Below, one piece after another: positions 42,198 through 52,400 of a stretch of 64,000 nt of DNA. The translations under genes and the position numbers were made by a program. The notes beneath the pieces were generated by a model. It was not told the origin of the DNA. It searched no databases and saw only the letters and a list, made by a program, of their open reading frames with translations. Every line of letters begins with the position of its first letter. The stretch's first letter is position 1. The stretch is from Nonomuraea jiangxiensis (GTDB lineage: Bacteria; Actinomycetota; Actinomycetes; Streptosporangiales; Streptosporangiaceae): the NCBI RefSeq assembly GCF_900099965.1, contig NZ_FNDJ01000008.1:62001-126000 (forward strand), in the 5' to 3' direction.

Positions 42198-43166
42198 TCA
42201 GAAGGCGAAGATCGCCATGATCACGATGTTGCAGGCGAGCAGCGGGATCGCCGTCGGGATCTGCGCCTTGATCGGCCCGTACTGGTCCTTGAGCTCCAGG
42301 AGGGTGGCCGGGACGATGTTGAAGTTGGCCGCCATCGGTGTGGTGAGGGTGCCGCAGAAGCCGGCGAGCATGCCGACGGCGAGCACGACGTGCGGGTCAC
42401 CGCCCGCGCCCTGGATCAGTACGGGCCAGCCGATCGCCGCCGTCATGACGGGGAACGCGGCGAAGGCGTTGCCCATGACGAACGTGAACACCGCCATCCC
42501 GATGCAGTAGACCGCGACCGCGACGTACGTCTGCCCGCTCGGCAGCACGTTCTCGGTGATCCGGCCGACCTGCTCGCCGACGCCGGCCGTGGCGAACAGG
42601 CTGCCCAGCGTGGCGAGCATCTGCGGCAGCAGCATGGCCCAGCCCATCGCCTCCAGCAGCGAACGTCCCTCGTTGATCGGGGTGGCGATGCGGCGTTCAC
42701 GAAGAATGAACATGCCGATGACGAGGGCCACGATGGCACCGAAGCCGAGCCCGAGAATGGTCTCGCTGCCCTTCTCCAGGATCAGCTCACCGCCGAGGGA
42801 CTGACCCTTGAGGAGGGTCGCGCACAGCACCGCCACCACGGGGATGGTCAGGGCCGGAATGAACAGCCGGCTGCCCAGCCGCCGGGCCGACGCGTCCCGT
42901 TCCGCGGGCGTCGTCGTGTTGCGCTCGCCCTTACCGGTCAGCTTGAAGCCGCCCAGGACCGCCATGACGAGCACCGCGACGCCGAGCGGCTCGGGCGGGG
43001 CCTTGTCCTGGACGACCCAGGTCCCGTAGATGAAGCCGAGGCCCAGCAGCCCCCAGAAAGCGGCCGTGCCGTACCGCTTGGGATTGGTGCGGTCCAGCAG
43101 CATCTGTACGGCCATGACCAGGAAGATCGCGCCGATCAGCCAGTAGAACCATTCGGACTTGATCAC
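42198..43166 (-). CDS. DUF979 membrane protein, putative transporter subunit
   Basis: This 322-residue DUF979 protein has about nine membrane helices (for example WFYWLIGAIFLVMAVQML, LFIPALTIPVVAVLCATLL, VAVAVYCIGMAVFTFVMGNAFAAFPVMTAAIGWPVL and LLACNIVIMAIFAF). The GNAFAAFPVMTAAIG and GFCGTLTTPMAANFNIVPA loops resemble re-entrant substrate loops of ion-coupled transporters. It is encoded with DUF969 in a GTGA overlap, which indicates a two-part complex. The pair recurs beside pyroglutamyl-peptidase and oxoprolinase genes, so 5-oxoproline or pyroglutamyl-peptide uptake is the likely role. This is inferred from neighbourhood. Confidence 0.87.
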   Translation of the reverse strand: MIKSEWFYWLIGAIFLVMAVQMLLDRTNPKRYGTAAFWGLLGLGFIYGTWVVQDKAPPEPLGVAVLVMAVLGGFKLTGKGERNTTTPAERDASARRLGSRLFIPALTIPVVAVLCATLLKGQSLGGELILEKGSETILGLGFGAIVALVIGMFILRERRIATPINEGRSLLEAMGWAMLLPQMLATLGSLFATAGVGEQVGRITENVLPSGQTYVAVAVYCIGMAVFTFVMGNAFAAFPVMTAAIGWPVLIQGAGGDPHVVLAVGMLAGFCGTLTTPMAANFNIVPATLLELKDQYGPIKAQIPTAIPLLACNIVIMAIFAF

Positions 43167-43861
43167 TTGACCGTCTCCCTCTTGGCGATCGCCGCATCCA
43201 GCTCACGCGCCAGCCAGCGGTCGAGGGCGATCATCCGGTACCCGTGAATGATGAAGGCACAGATAGCGGTGGGAATCGCCCAGATGGCCAGGCTCAGCGG
43301 CTCCAGCTGCGTGCCGTAGGTCGTGTTCACGAAGCCCGTGATGAGCAGGATCGACCCGATGGCGATGAAGATGTCCTCGCCGAAGAACACGCCGACCGTG
43401 TCGGCGCTGGCGGAGTACGACTTGACCTTCTCGCGGACCCGTTCGGGCAGCGGCCCGTAGCGGCGCTCGGCCGCCCCCTCGGCCATCGGCGCGACCAGGG
43501 GGCGGATCGACTGCGCGGGGCCGCCGATGTTGGTCAGTCCGAGGGCGGCGGTGACCTGCCGGATGAAGAGGTACAGCGTGAGAAAGCGCCCTGTGGTGAG
43601 GCCGGTGAGCTTGCCGATGAGGTTGCGGGCCTGCTGCTGGAGGCCGTAACGCTCCAGGAGGCCGATCACCGGCAGCGTGATCACGAAAATCGTCACCGAC
43701 CGGCTGGAGGCGAAGCCGTCACCGAAGGCGGCGATCACCGCCTGTGGCGAGAGCCCGCCGAGCAGACCGGTGACGATCCCGGCGACCGCCACGACCAGCA
43801 GCGGATTTTGTTTCAGGGCGAAACCGAGGATGACGACGGCCACGCCGAGGAGAACGATCAT
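43163..43861 (-). CDS. DUF969 membrane protein, putative transporter subunit
   Basis: This 232-residue DUF969 protein is the first gene of the operon. It has about six helices and shows MIVLLGVAVVILGFALKQNPLLVVAVAGIVTGLLGGLS, then SVTIFVITLPVIGLLERYGLQQQARNLIGKLTGLTTGRFL. The block RQVTAALGLTNIGGPAQSIRPLVAPMAEGAAERRYG is strongly patterned and probably forms the substrate path. GFALKQNPLLVV-AGIVTGLLGG is also seen in members of the ion-transporter superfamily. AAAGGGG lies before ATG 43861. Together with DUF979 it should form one carrier for 5-oxoproline or a pyroglutamyl compound. Confidence 0.87.
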   Translation of the reverse strand: MIVLLGVAVVILGFALKQNPLLVVAVAGIVTGLLGGLSPQAVIAAFGDGFASSRSVTIFVITLPVIGLLERYGLQQQARNLIGKLTGLTTGRFLTLYLFIRQVTAALGLTNIGGPAQSIRPLVAPMAEGAAERRYGPLPERVREKVKSYSASADTVGVFFGEDIFIAIGSILLITGFVNTTYGTQLEPLSLAIWAIPTAICAFIIHGYRMIALDRWLARELDAAIAKRETVK

Positions 43862-43932
43862 ACGGACGCCCCTTTTAGTACTGGTGTCCTGTCCGATATG
43901 GGTGGAGGGAAGTTCTCGGAGAGGTTAAGGTA

Positions 43933-43943
43933 TTGTTCAACAA
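43933..43943. promoter_or_regulatory. Palindrome in the divergent pxp/pcp promoter region
   Basis: TTGTTCAACAA is a perfect 11-bp palindrome centred in the 130-bp divergent region, 48 bp before pxpA and 72 bp before the DUF969 gene. Short TTGT..ACAA palindromes are typical of GntR-type regulators, but no such gene is in the window. Confidence 0.45.
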
Positions 43944-43991
43944 CCCCACAAGGGGGCAATGTGCCAGAGATATGAAGTTCGGGGACGCAGC

Positions 43992-44798
43992 ATGCCAACC
44001 GGTACCGATGTCACGGAGCAAGGTGACCGCGACGCGCGGCCGACCGTGATCGACCTCAACGCCGATCTCGGAGAGGGCTTCGGCCGGTGGACCCTCACCG
44101 ATGACGAGGCCCTGCTCGATGTCGTGACGAGCGCCAACGTCGCCTGCGGCTTCCACGCCGGCGACCCCTCGATCATGAGGAAGGTCTGCTCCCTCGCGGC
44201 CGAGCGCGGGGTGCGCATCGGCGCGCAGGTCTCCTACCGCGACCTTGCCGGATTCGGGCGCCGGGCGATGGACATGGCGCCGGACGAGCTTGCCGACGAG
44301 GTGACGTACCAGATCGGCGCACTCGAGGTGTTCGCCCGCGCGGCCGGCTCCCGGGTGACCTATGTCAAGCCGCACGGAGCCCTGTACAACCGCGTGGTCG
44401 CCGACGAGGAGCAGGCCGCCGCCGTCATCGAGGGGATCCGCCGGGCCGACCCGTCGCTGCCGGTCCTGGGCCTGCCCGGGTCCGCGCTGCACCGCGCCGC
44501 CGAGGCCGTCGGGTCACCGACCGTCAAGGAGGCGTTCGCGGACCGCGCCTACACGGCCGCGGGAACCCTGGTGTCACGCCGTGAGCCTGGGGCCGTCCGT
44601 CACGACGAGGAGGAGGTCGTGGCGCGTTCGGTACGGATGGCGGGTGAGCGGCTGGTGGTCGCGATCACCGGTGAACTCGTACCGGTCGACGCCCGCTCGC
44701 TCTGCGTCCACGGTGACACGCCCTCGGCGGCCCGCCTGGCGCGCCGGATCCGCGCGGCGCTGTCCGAGGCCGGTGTCACGGTGGAGCCCTTCGCGTGA
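43992..44798 (+). CDS. pxpA: 5-oxoprolinase subunit A (LamB/YcsF family)
   Basis: This 268-residue PxpA is one of three subunits of the prokaryotic 5-oxoprolinase, which hydrolyses 5-oxoproline to glutamate using ATP. Family motifs are IDLNADLGEGFGRW at the start, VTSANVACGFHAGDPSIMRKVC, IGAQVSYRDLAGFGRRAMD, VTYVKPHGALYNRVVADEEQAAAV and EAFADRAYTAAGTLVSRREPGAV. The histidine and aspartate residues of the first two blocks line the active site in the family. ATG 43992 is chosen as the nearest start to the domain; an in-frame ATG 11 codons upstream is less likely. It overlaps pxpB in a GTGA junction. Confidence 0.93.
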   Translation: MPTGTDVTEQGDRDARPTVIDLNADLGEGFGRWTLTDDEALLDVVTSANVACGFHAGDPSIMRKVCSLAAERGVRIGAQVSYRDLAGFGRRAMDMAPDELADEVTYQIGALEVFARAAGSRVTYVKPHGALYNRVVADEEQAAAVIEGIRRADPSLPVLGLPGSALHRAAEAVGSPTVKEAFADRAYTAAGTLVSRREPGAVRHDEEEVVARSVRMAGERLVVAITGELVPVDARSLCVHGDTPSAARLARRIRAALSEAGVTVEPFA

Positions 44799-45412
44799 GA
44801 GTGATGAGGGTGGGCACGCGCGCCCTGCTGGTGGAGGTCGGCTCCGACGGCGAGGTGCAGGCCCTGCATGCCGAGGTGATCCGGCGGCGGGCCACCGGCG
44901 CGATGCCCCCCGTCGGTGAGGTCGTCCCGGCCGCCCGCACCGTCCTCCTCGACGGCCTCGACGATCCGGGCGCGCTCGCCCGGGACCTCGCCGGCTGGCA
45001 CATCCCCGAGCAGGCCGCGGACGACGGTGCCCTGGTCGAGGTGCCCACCCGGTACGACGGGGCCGACCTCGCGGACGTCGCCGCGCATTGGCGGGTGCCG
45101 GCGGCCGAGGTGGTCAAGGTCCACTCCTCCGTCGAGTTCCGGGTGGCCTTCTGCGGGTTCGCCCCCGGATTCGGTTACCTGACCGGGCTGCCGGAACGCT
45201 ACGGTATGCCCCGCCTCGCCACGCCGCGCCCAGCGGTGCCCGCGGGGTCGGTCGCGCTGGCCGGAATGTACACCGGCGTCTATCCGCGCTCGTCACCGGG
45301 CGGCTGGCGGCTCATCGGCCGTACCGATCTGGTGCTGTGGGATCCGGCGCGGGAGCCGGCCTCGCTGTTCACGCCGGGCACGCGGGTACGTTTCGTGCCC
45401 GTGGACCGATGA
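44795..45412 (+). CDS. pxpB: 5-oxoprolinase subunit B (KipI-like)
   Basis: This 205-residue PxpB/KipI-type carboxyltransferase-like subunit works with PxpC. Signature blocks are VPTRYDGADLADVAAHW, VVKVHSSVEFRVAFCGFAPGFGYLTGLP and RLATPRPAVPAGSVALAGMYTGVYPRSSPGGWRLIGRTDL. The FCGFAPGFGYL-G and PGGW-LIGRT segments are diagnostic for the AHS1 domain. The GTG start overlaps the pxpA stop, and its own stop overlaps pxpC (ATGA). The three subunits are thus translationally coupled, as expected for a heteromer. Homologues were first studied as sporulation-kinase inhibitors in Bacillus, but next to pxpA and pcp the metabolic role is clear. Confidence 0.93.
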   Translation: MRVMRVGTRALLVEVGSDGEVQALHAEVIRRRATGAMPPVGEVVPAARTVLLDGLDDPGALARDLAGWHIPEQAADDGALVEVPTRYDGADLADVAAHWRVPAAEVVKVHSSVEFRVAFCGFAPGFGYLTGLPERYGMPRLATPRPAVPAGSVALAGMYTGVYPRSSPGGWRLIGRTDLVLWDPAREPASLFTPGTRVRFVPVDR

Positions 45413-46260
45413 TCGAGGTGGTCCGGGCCGGGGCGCTGACCACCGTTCAGGACCTCGGACGACACGGCCTGGCGCAGCTCGGCGTGCCACGCTCGGGCGC
45501 GCTCGACGAACCGGCGCACCGGTTCGCCAACCGGTTGGTCGGCAACCCGGAGTCGGCCGCCACCCTGGAGACGACGCTCACCGGCATCGCGGTGCGGCTG
45601 CACGCGACGGCCACCGTCGCGGTGACGGGAGCCCCCGCCCCGGTACGGCTCGACGGCCGTCCGGCCGCCTGGGGTGCCGCCGTCCATGTGCCCGCGGGCT
45701 CGGTTCTCGATGTGGGGACGGCCACCCATGGGCTGCGCAGCTATGTCGCCTTCTCCGGCGGCGTCGAGGTCACCCCCGTTCTCGGCAGCCGCTCCACCGA
45801 CCTGCTCGCCGGGCTCGGGCCGGCGCCGCTGTCCGGCGGCGACCTGCTGCCGCTCGGCACCCCCACCGCTCGCCCCGCTCCGATCGACGCGGCCCCGCTG
45901 TCGGCCCCGGCGCACGACCTGGTGCTCCGGCTGGTGCTCGGCCCCCGGCACGACTGGTTCACCGAGGCCGCGCTGGCGGGCCTGCCCAAGGCCCGCTTCC
46001 AGGTGGCCACCGCCAGCAACCGGATCGCGTTGCGCACCGAGGGGCACGCCCTGGAACGTGCCGTCCATCGGGAGTTGCCGAGCGAGGGGATGGTGCTCGG
46101 CAGCGTGCAGGTGCCGCCCGACGGCCGCCCCCTGGTGTTCCTGGCCGACCATCCGACCACCGGCGGATATCCGGTGATCGGGGTCGTCCCCGTCGCCGAC
46201 CTCGCCGCCGCAGCCCAGGCCCGCCCCGGAGCATCGGTCCGCTTCGTACCGATCCGCTGA
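45409..46260 (+). CDS. pxpC: 5-oxoprolinase subunit C (KipA-like, AHS2 domain)
   Basis: This 283-residue PxpC, the third 5-oxoprolinase subunit, is of the biotin-dependent-carboxylase-like AHS2 family. It shows VVRAGALTTVQDLGRHGLAQLGVPRSGALDEPAHRFANRLVGNPESAATLE, then HGLRSYVAFSGGVEVTPVLGSRST, SNRIALRTEG and EGMVLGSVQVPPDGRPLVFLADHPTTGGYPVIGVV. All are standard for the family, and length is normal. The ATG overlaps the pxpB stop. It is the last gene of the operon; a 159-bp gap then separates it from the end of the giant glycan-locus gene on the other strand, in which I see no clear terminator. Confidence 0.93.
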   Translation: MIEVVRAGALTTVQDLGRHGLAQLGVPRSGALDEPAHRFANRLVGNPESAATLETTLTGIAVRLHATATVAVTGAPAPVRLDGRPAAWGAAVHVPAGSVLDVGTATHGLRSYVAFSGGVEVTPVLGSRSTDLLAGLGPAPLSGGDLLPLGTPTARPAPIDAAPLSAPAHDLVLRLVLGPRHDWFTEAALAGLPKARFQVATASNRIALRTEGHALERAVHRELPSEGMVLGSVQVPPDGRPLVFLADHPTTGGYPVIGVVPVADLAAAAQARPGASVRFVPIR

Positions 46261-46419
46261 ACGGTCCCGCTCGGCTGCCCGTCGCAACCGCTCCCCCACG
46301 AACGTGGCCCAAAGGCCCCTGTTGCGACCCGCCGCACCGCGTCGACGAACTGCTCAGCGTTGAAGACGCGGTCTTGAGCAGGTCGCCGACGCGCCGGTGC
46401 CGCCGGCACCGGACGGGTG

Positions 46420-49400
46420 TCAGACGGGTTTGCCGTTGTTGGCTGCGATCAGGTGGTTGGCGTCGCGGAGGAATGTCGCCTTCACCAGCGGGTTCAGCAC
46501 GATCTTGGGATCGTTGACCGTGTCGACGAAGCGTTCGAGCTTCTTCACGATTTTCTTCTTGTCGCGTTCGCGGCCCTTGTCCTCCGACACCATGACCTTG
46601 GAAATCCTGTCGTCGAGCTTGGCCGCCCCCGAGGCGCTCAATTCACCATCGGTCGCGAACCGCTCGATCAGGACGGAGATCTCGTCGGTCGAGGTCGCGG
46701 TCGAGAATGTCACCGACTGGTCGGCCCGCCCGCCGGACTGGTTCTCGATGGTGACCGTCAGCGTGTGCTTCCCGAGCGGCAGCCGGTACAGCTCGGCGAC
46801 CGAACCGGAGGTGAAAGGCCGGCCGTCCAGGGTTCCGGTCACGGACTTGACACCCGAACCCGCGACCTCCCAGCCGATCGTCAGGTTCTCGCTGTCACCG
46901 TACGACGCGCCCTCCGTGACGCCGGAGATGGCGATGGTCGTCGCGGTGTCGGGCAGGGAGCCGTACACCTTCATCTCGTAGATCGAGTAGCCCCACTGGC
47001 CCGACAACTGCGTGCCCTGCATCCGGACGAAGCGGGCGTCGGCGTTCAGGTCGATCAGGTCGGTTCCGCCATTGCCGTTCGTCTCGGTGAAACGGTCCGT
47101 CCACGTACGGCCGTCGGGCGAGGTCTGGACTTTGTAGCCCTTGGCGTAGGAATCCTCCCAGTCGATGGCCACGCGGTTGACCGTGTACGTGTCCCCGAGG
47201 TCGACCTGCAGCCAGTTGTCCGGCGCCTGGCCGGCGCTCCAGCGGCTCGTGCCGTCACCGTCGAAGGCCGCCGCGGCCCCTTGGGAGGCGTTGGAGGCCG
47301 ACGACGCGGTCGCCGTCTTGCCGAGGGCGATGTTGGGCGCCTCGGCGCCGTACACCTCCATCTCGTAGAGCGAGTAGCCCCACTGGCCGGACCTCTCCAC
47401 GCCCTGCATCCGTACGAACCTGCCCAGCGCGCTGACCGGGATCCGCTCCGTTCCTCCGGTGGAGTCGTCCTTCGCGTACACGTCCTTCCAGCTCTGGCCG
47501 TCCATCGACACCTGGAGCCTGTATCTCCTGGCGTACGAAGCCTCCCAGGCCAGGTTCACCTCTGACAGGGAGTAGATGCCGCCCAGGTCGACCTGGATCC
47601 AGCTCGCGGGGTCCTGGCCGGCGGCCCAGCGGGAGCCCGGGTCGCCGTCGAACGCCTTGGCAGGCCCCTGGTCGGCGTTCGACTGCGACGACGCCGTGGC
47701 CGGCTTGTTCAGGGCCAGGTTCACCCGCGACGTGTCCCGCAGGGTCAGCTCCAGCGTCACCGGCTGGCCGGCCTTCAGGGGGACGACCCGGGCGATGGCG
47801 CCCAGCGGCGAGTTCTGCACCGGGGCGCCGGTCACCTGCTCGATGCCCGACCGCTGGATCAGGGTGAGATTCTGGTCGACGTCCGAGGTGAGCGTCACCT
47901 TCACCTTGTGGGTGTCCATGTTCCAGTCGAGGGTGTTGATGGTGAACCGGCTCTTGCCCTTCATGCCGGAGATCGAGCCGTGCTTCAGGCCCTTGGGCAG
48001 CGCGGGCAGCAGTTCCAGCGTGCCGGGGTCCGAGGTGGCCAGCATCTCCATCATGATCGTCGGGACGGAGTTCACGACGTCGGTCGCGAACACGCCCTTG
48101 TTGTTGTAGTGCGACGTGGCGAGGCTGCTGTAGTAATAGTCATCTTTCGCGAAGCGCATCAGCTTGGCGTTGACGCTGTCGGCGTTGTTGAGGTTGGCGG
48201 CGATGAGCGCGCCGTGCAGCAGGCCGTGGCCGGCGTTCTCGTAGCTGCCGCCGTCCTTCCTCTGGAGGAAGACCTTCGCGGCGTCGTACAGCGCCTTGTT
48301 CTTCTCCGGCGTCACCTCGCGGTAGGGCCAGACGGGCATCAGACCGCTGGAGTGGCGGTGCTGGTAGGCGTTCTTGTTGGCCAGGTCGGGCCAGGCCCAC
48401 TCGGCCAGGGCGCCGTCGTTGTTGACGATGTACGGCGGCAGGTTGTCCAGTTTCTCCTGCCAGAGGGGGATCTTGTCGGCGTCCCTCCCCAGCGTCCTGC
48501 TGGTCTGGATCAAGGTGGACAGGGCGAAGCGGGCACCGGAGATGTCGTACACCGAGTTCACCGTGAGCGGCACGCCACCCGCCGGGCGGTTCTCCGGGGA
48601 GATGGACCCCGCGAAGACGTACTTGCCGTTCGCGTCCTTCTGGACGAGGAAGTCCTGGTAGAAGTCGCCCATGTCGCGGATCAGCGGATAGTACTGCTCC
48701 TCCAGGAACTTCCGGTCTCCCGTGATCTGGTAGTACTCCCAGAACGGGTAGAGCAGCCACGACTCGCCGCCCGTGACGTACTGGTACGGGTAGTCGAAGT
48801 TGATGTTGGAGATCAGGCCCTCGCCGTTGGGCGTGTTGCCGCCCGTCAGCATGCCGCGGGTGCCCAGCAGCTTCTGGGCGTTGATGCGGAAGTCCTTCTG
48901 CCAGCTCTTGTTGATCCACCAGTAGCCCGCCATGACCTCGGGCAGGTTGCCGATGTTGCCGCCGGAGATCTGCAGGTTGAGGTTGGCGTCGAGGTGGTAG
49001 TAGCCGTCCCAGCCGACGTTGCTGTCGCCGGTCCAGTTGCCGAGCAGGTCGGGCGGGGCGGTCGGGCTGCTCGACCCGATCAGGTGGTAGCGGCCCGAGT
49101 TGAACAGCCGCTCGAACAGCGCCAGGTTGGGCGTCGTCGCGGTCTTCTGCTCGGCGAGCAGCTCCTCGTTGGACTTCGAGCGGTCCGCCTCGGACGCGCC
49201 GAAGTCGATCTTGACACGGTCGAACATCTGGCTGTGCTTGGCCACGTGGCGGTCGCGCAGCGTCGTGTAGTCACTCGGCAGCGCGGCGAGCTTGGCCTGC
49301 AGCAGCTTCTTGTTCCAGTCCTGCTCGGCGGGCACGCCGCCCTCGTACGTGCCGTCGTAGCGCTGGGTGAGCGACAGCAGCATGACGTACGACGCGTTCG

Positions 49401-52400
49401 TCACCTGCACGTCGGTGCCGGCCATCGTCTTCGTGCCGTCGGTCACGATCCGGGTGACGCCCTCGTAGCCGGCGTTGTAGGTGCCGCCCGGGTACTTCAC
49501 CCGCAGGTTGAGGAAGTCGGTGGTCGAGGCGTTGACCGCCGTGAGGCCCTTGTTGAGCAGGTTCATCCCGGGGTCGATCGACAGGCCGAGCTTGACGTCG
49601 AGCCTCTGCCCGGCGGGGGCCGGGAGATACTGCACGGTCACGCCGTCGGTCTGCGACACGAACGCGTCGCGCCGCCAGTCACCCTTGTCGTCGGTCCAGT
49701 TCACCGAGACGACGCCGGCCGAGTAGTCGGTCGAGCGGACGTAGTCGGTGACCTCGCCGCTGGAGGGCAACTGGAGGGTCATCTTGAAGCCGGGGTGCTT
49801 GCTGCCCTCGCCGCCGCCCTGGTAGCCCTGCACGTCGGCCGCGAGCTGGTTGGCCTCCTGGTACCTTCCGGCGATCAGCAGGTCGCGGATCCTCTTGATG
49901 TTGTCCTGGCTGACCGTGTTGAAGGTCCGGTGCGGCCGGGCCTCCGTACGCGCCATGAAGAAGTCGCGGTCGTCGAACACGACCGTGTCGTCGCGGGGGT
50001 TGCCGAAGACGATGATGCCCTGCTTGCCGTTGCCGGCGAGAAGGCCCTCCTCCCAGTCGGCGTACGTGCGCGGGTAGCTGGTGGACAACGCGCGCGTCGC
50101 GGGGTTGCCGGGGGCCGTGAAGGTCTTCGTGAGGCCCTGGCTCTCGCCGCCCTCGTCGAGCGCGGTGATCTTCACGGTGTACGTCCGGCCCGCGGCCAGG
50201 CCCGTCAGGGCGAAGGTACGGGCGTCGGCGCCCAGGGTGCCCTTCAGGGTCTGGCCGAGGTACACCTTGTAGCCGGTCACGCCCTGGTTGTCGGTCGCGG
50301 CGGGCCAGGCGACGTTCGCCGCGGTGCCGGTCACCTCGCTCAGCTGGAGCTGCGCGGTCATCGGCCACTGCGGGGCGGCGTCGGCGGGCACGTCCGTGCC
50401 GTACACCTCGAACTCCCAGAGCGACAGGCCCCACTGGGTGGCGGCCCTGACACCCTGCACCCGCACGTAACGGCCGGAGACCGGAGGATTCAGTGTGATC
50501 TCGTCGGCGTGGTCGCCCGTGGGGGTGGCGTTGTCGTGCGTGTGCACGTCGGTCCACCGCGCGCCGTCGGCCGAAGTCTGGATCTTGTACTGGGACGCGT
50601 ACGCCGCCTCCCACTTCAGCGTGACCTTGTCGATGACGTGCGTCTTGCCGGTGTCGACCTGGATCCACTGGGTGTCGCCGCCGTTGGAGCCCCAGCGGGT
50701 GGCGGTGTTGCCGTCGAACGCGCGGAACGCCGACCGGTCGTTCTGCGGCTGGCTGTTGACGGGGCCGCTGCCGTCGTTCGACTGTGACGACGCGGTGTAC
50801 GCCGACGGCGCCAGGTTCTGCGCGATGTTGACCGGGACCTGCGGCCGCACCGGCGTGCCGTAGATCTCGAACTCGTACAGCGAGTAGCCGTACTGCGTCT
50901 GCGGCTGCACACCCTGCATGCGGACGTAGCGGGTGTCCCTGCGGATCGTGATCGTCTCAACGCCGCCCGCGCCGGTCGTGGTCGAGTAGACGTCCTCCCA
51001 GCGCTGGGCGTCGCCGGAGACCTGGATCTTGTACGACCTCCCGTACGCCGCCTCCCACTGCAGCACCACCTTGGAGACGTCGTACTCGCGGCCGAGGTCG
51101 ACCTGGATCCACGCGTTGGGGTCGTTGCTGTGGTCGCTCGACCAGCGCGAGGAGCCGTTGCCGTCGATGGCGTTCCCCGCGACGAGATTGCCGTCCTCGT
51201 ACGAGGCGACGACCTTCGCGTCCGGGTTGAGCGACAGGTTGACCGGGACGTCCGCCGGGGGCGCGGGCGGCGTCGGCACCGTCTGGCCCGCCGGGGGCCA
51301 CAGAGCGAAGGAGTTGGCGCCGTTCCTCGCCTCGGCGAACGGCCCGGGCATTCCGCTGAAGGGCCTGCCGAAGAAGTCGGTCGTGACGTCGGCGGCGATC
51401 GGCTCGTTGGCGCGCGGGATGACGCCGACCCGTGCCTTCGTCACCGGCGTGAGACCGCCGATGCCGGAGACGTTGAGGTCGAAGTCGAGCTTCACCTCGG
51501 TGGTCGACGCGTTGACCTTGACGTTCGACAGGACGCCGGTGGCGTTGCCCTCCTTGACGTGCGTCTTGCCCGTGGCGTCGGCCGGCAGGGCCGAGCCGTT
51601 GACGAGGTTGTTGTACCAGAAGAACTTCTGCGGGCTGGTGAGCGCGGTGCTCTCGTTCATCGTGCCCGGCTGGAAGTAGTACGCGTCCCGGCCGCCGCCG
51701 TCGACCGCGATGCGGCCGTTGTCGACGAACAGGTTGTTGGCGTAGACGACGCCGGTCGCGTCGAGCATACGGAGGTCGGCGTTGCCGATGAACACGTTGT
51801 TGTCGACGAGGATCGGCCCGTGAACGGCCTCCGCGTAGTAACCCCACGGGGTGTTCATCACGATGTTCCCGGTCACGCGGACGTTCTGGTTGCCCCAGTC
51901 GGTCCAGATCCCGGCGGAGTTGCCGCCCTTGGAGTTCTTGAGGAAGTTGCCCTTGATGAGGCCCTCGTTCATGTAGTGGACCTTGATCGGGGCCGTCTCC
52001 GCGCCGCTGAACTCGCCGCGGTAGTTCGTGTCCTCGATGCGGTTGTACAGGAGGTCGGAGTTCCAGGAGAACACGCCGGCGATGCCGGACTGGCCCGCCT
52101 TGGCGATGTAGTTGTTGCGGACGATGTGCGAGCCGTACTTGGCGGTGTCGCGGAAGTTCGTCCGGGTCTGGCCGGGACGGTTCCCGGCCCACTCGTCGCA
52201 CCCGAGACCGATGTCGATGGCGATGGTGCGGGCGTTGATGACGGTGTTCTGCTCGATGATCCACTTCAGGCCGCCGTTGACGCTGATCGCGCCCGCCTGC
52301 CGCCGCGAGGGGCTGCTCGGGAAGTCCGAGTACGTGCCCGCGGCGTGCTTGACCGTGAAGCCGCGGACGGTGATGTAGCCGAGCCCCCACGCCTCCGGCG

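Noticed and set aside
47908..50787. A 959-codon plus-strand frame inside the giant GH95 gene
   Set aside because: Composition (runs of Val, Arg, Gly, Gln and His) is typical of antisense shadow frames, and the minus strand encodes continuous recognisable domains.
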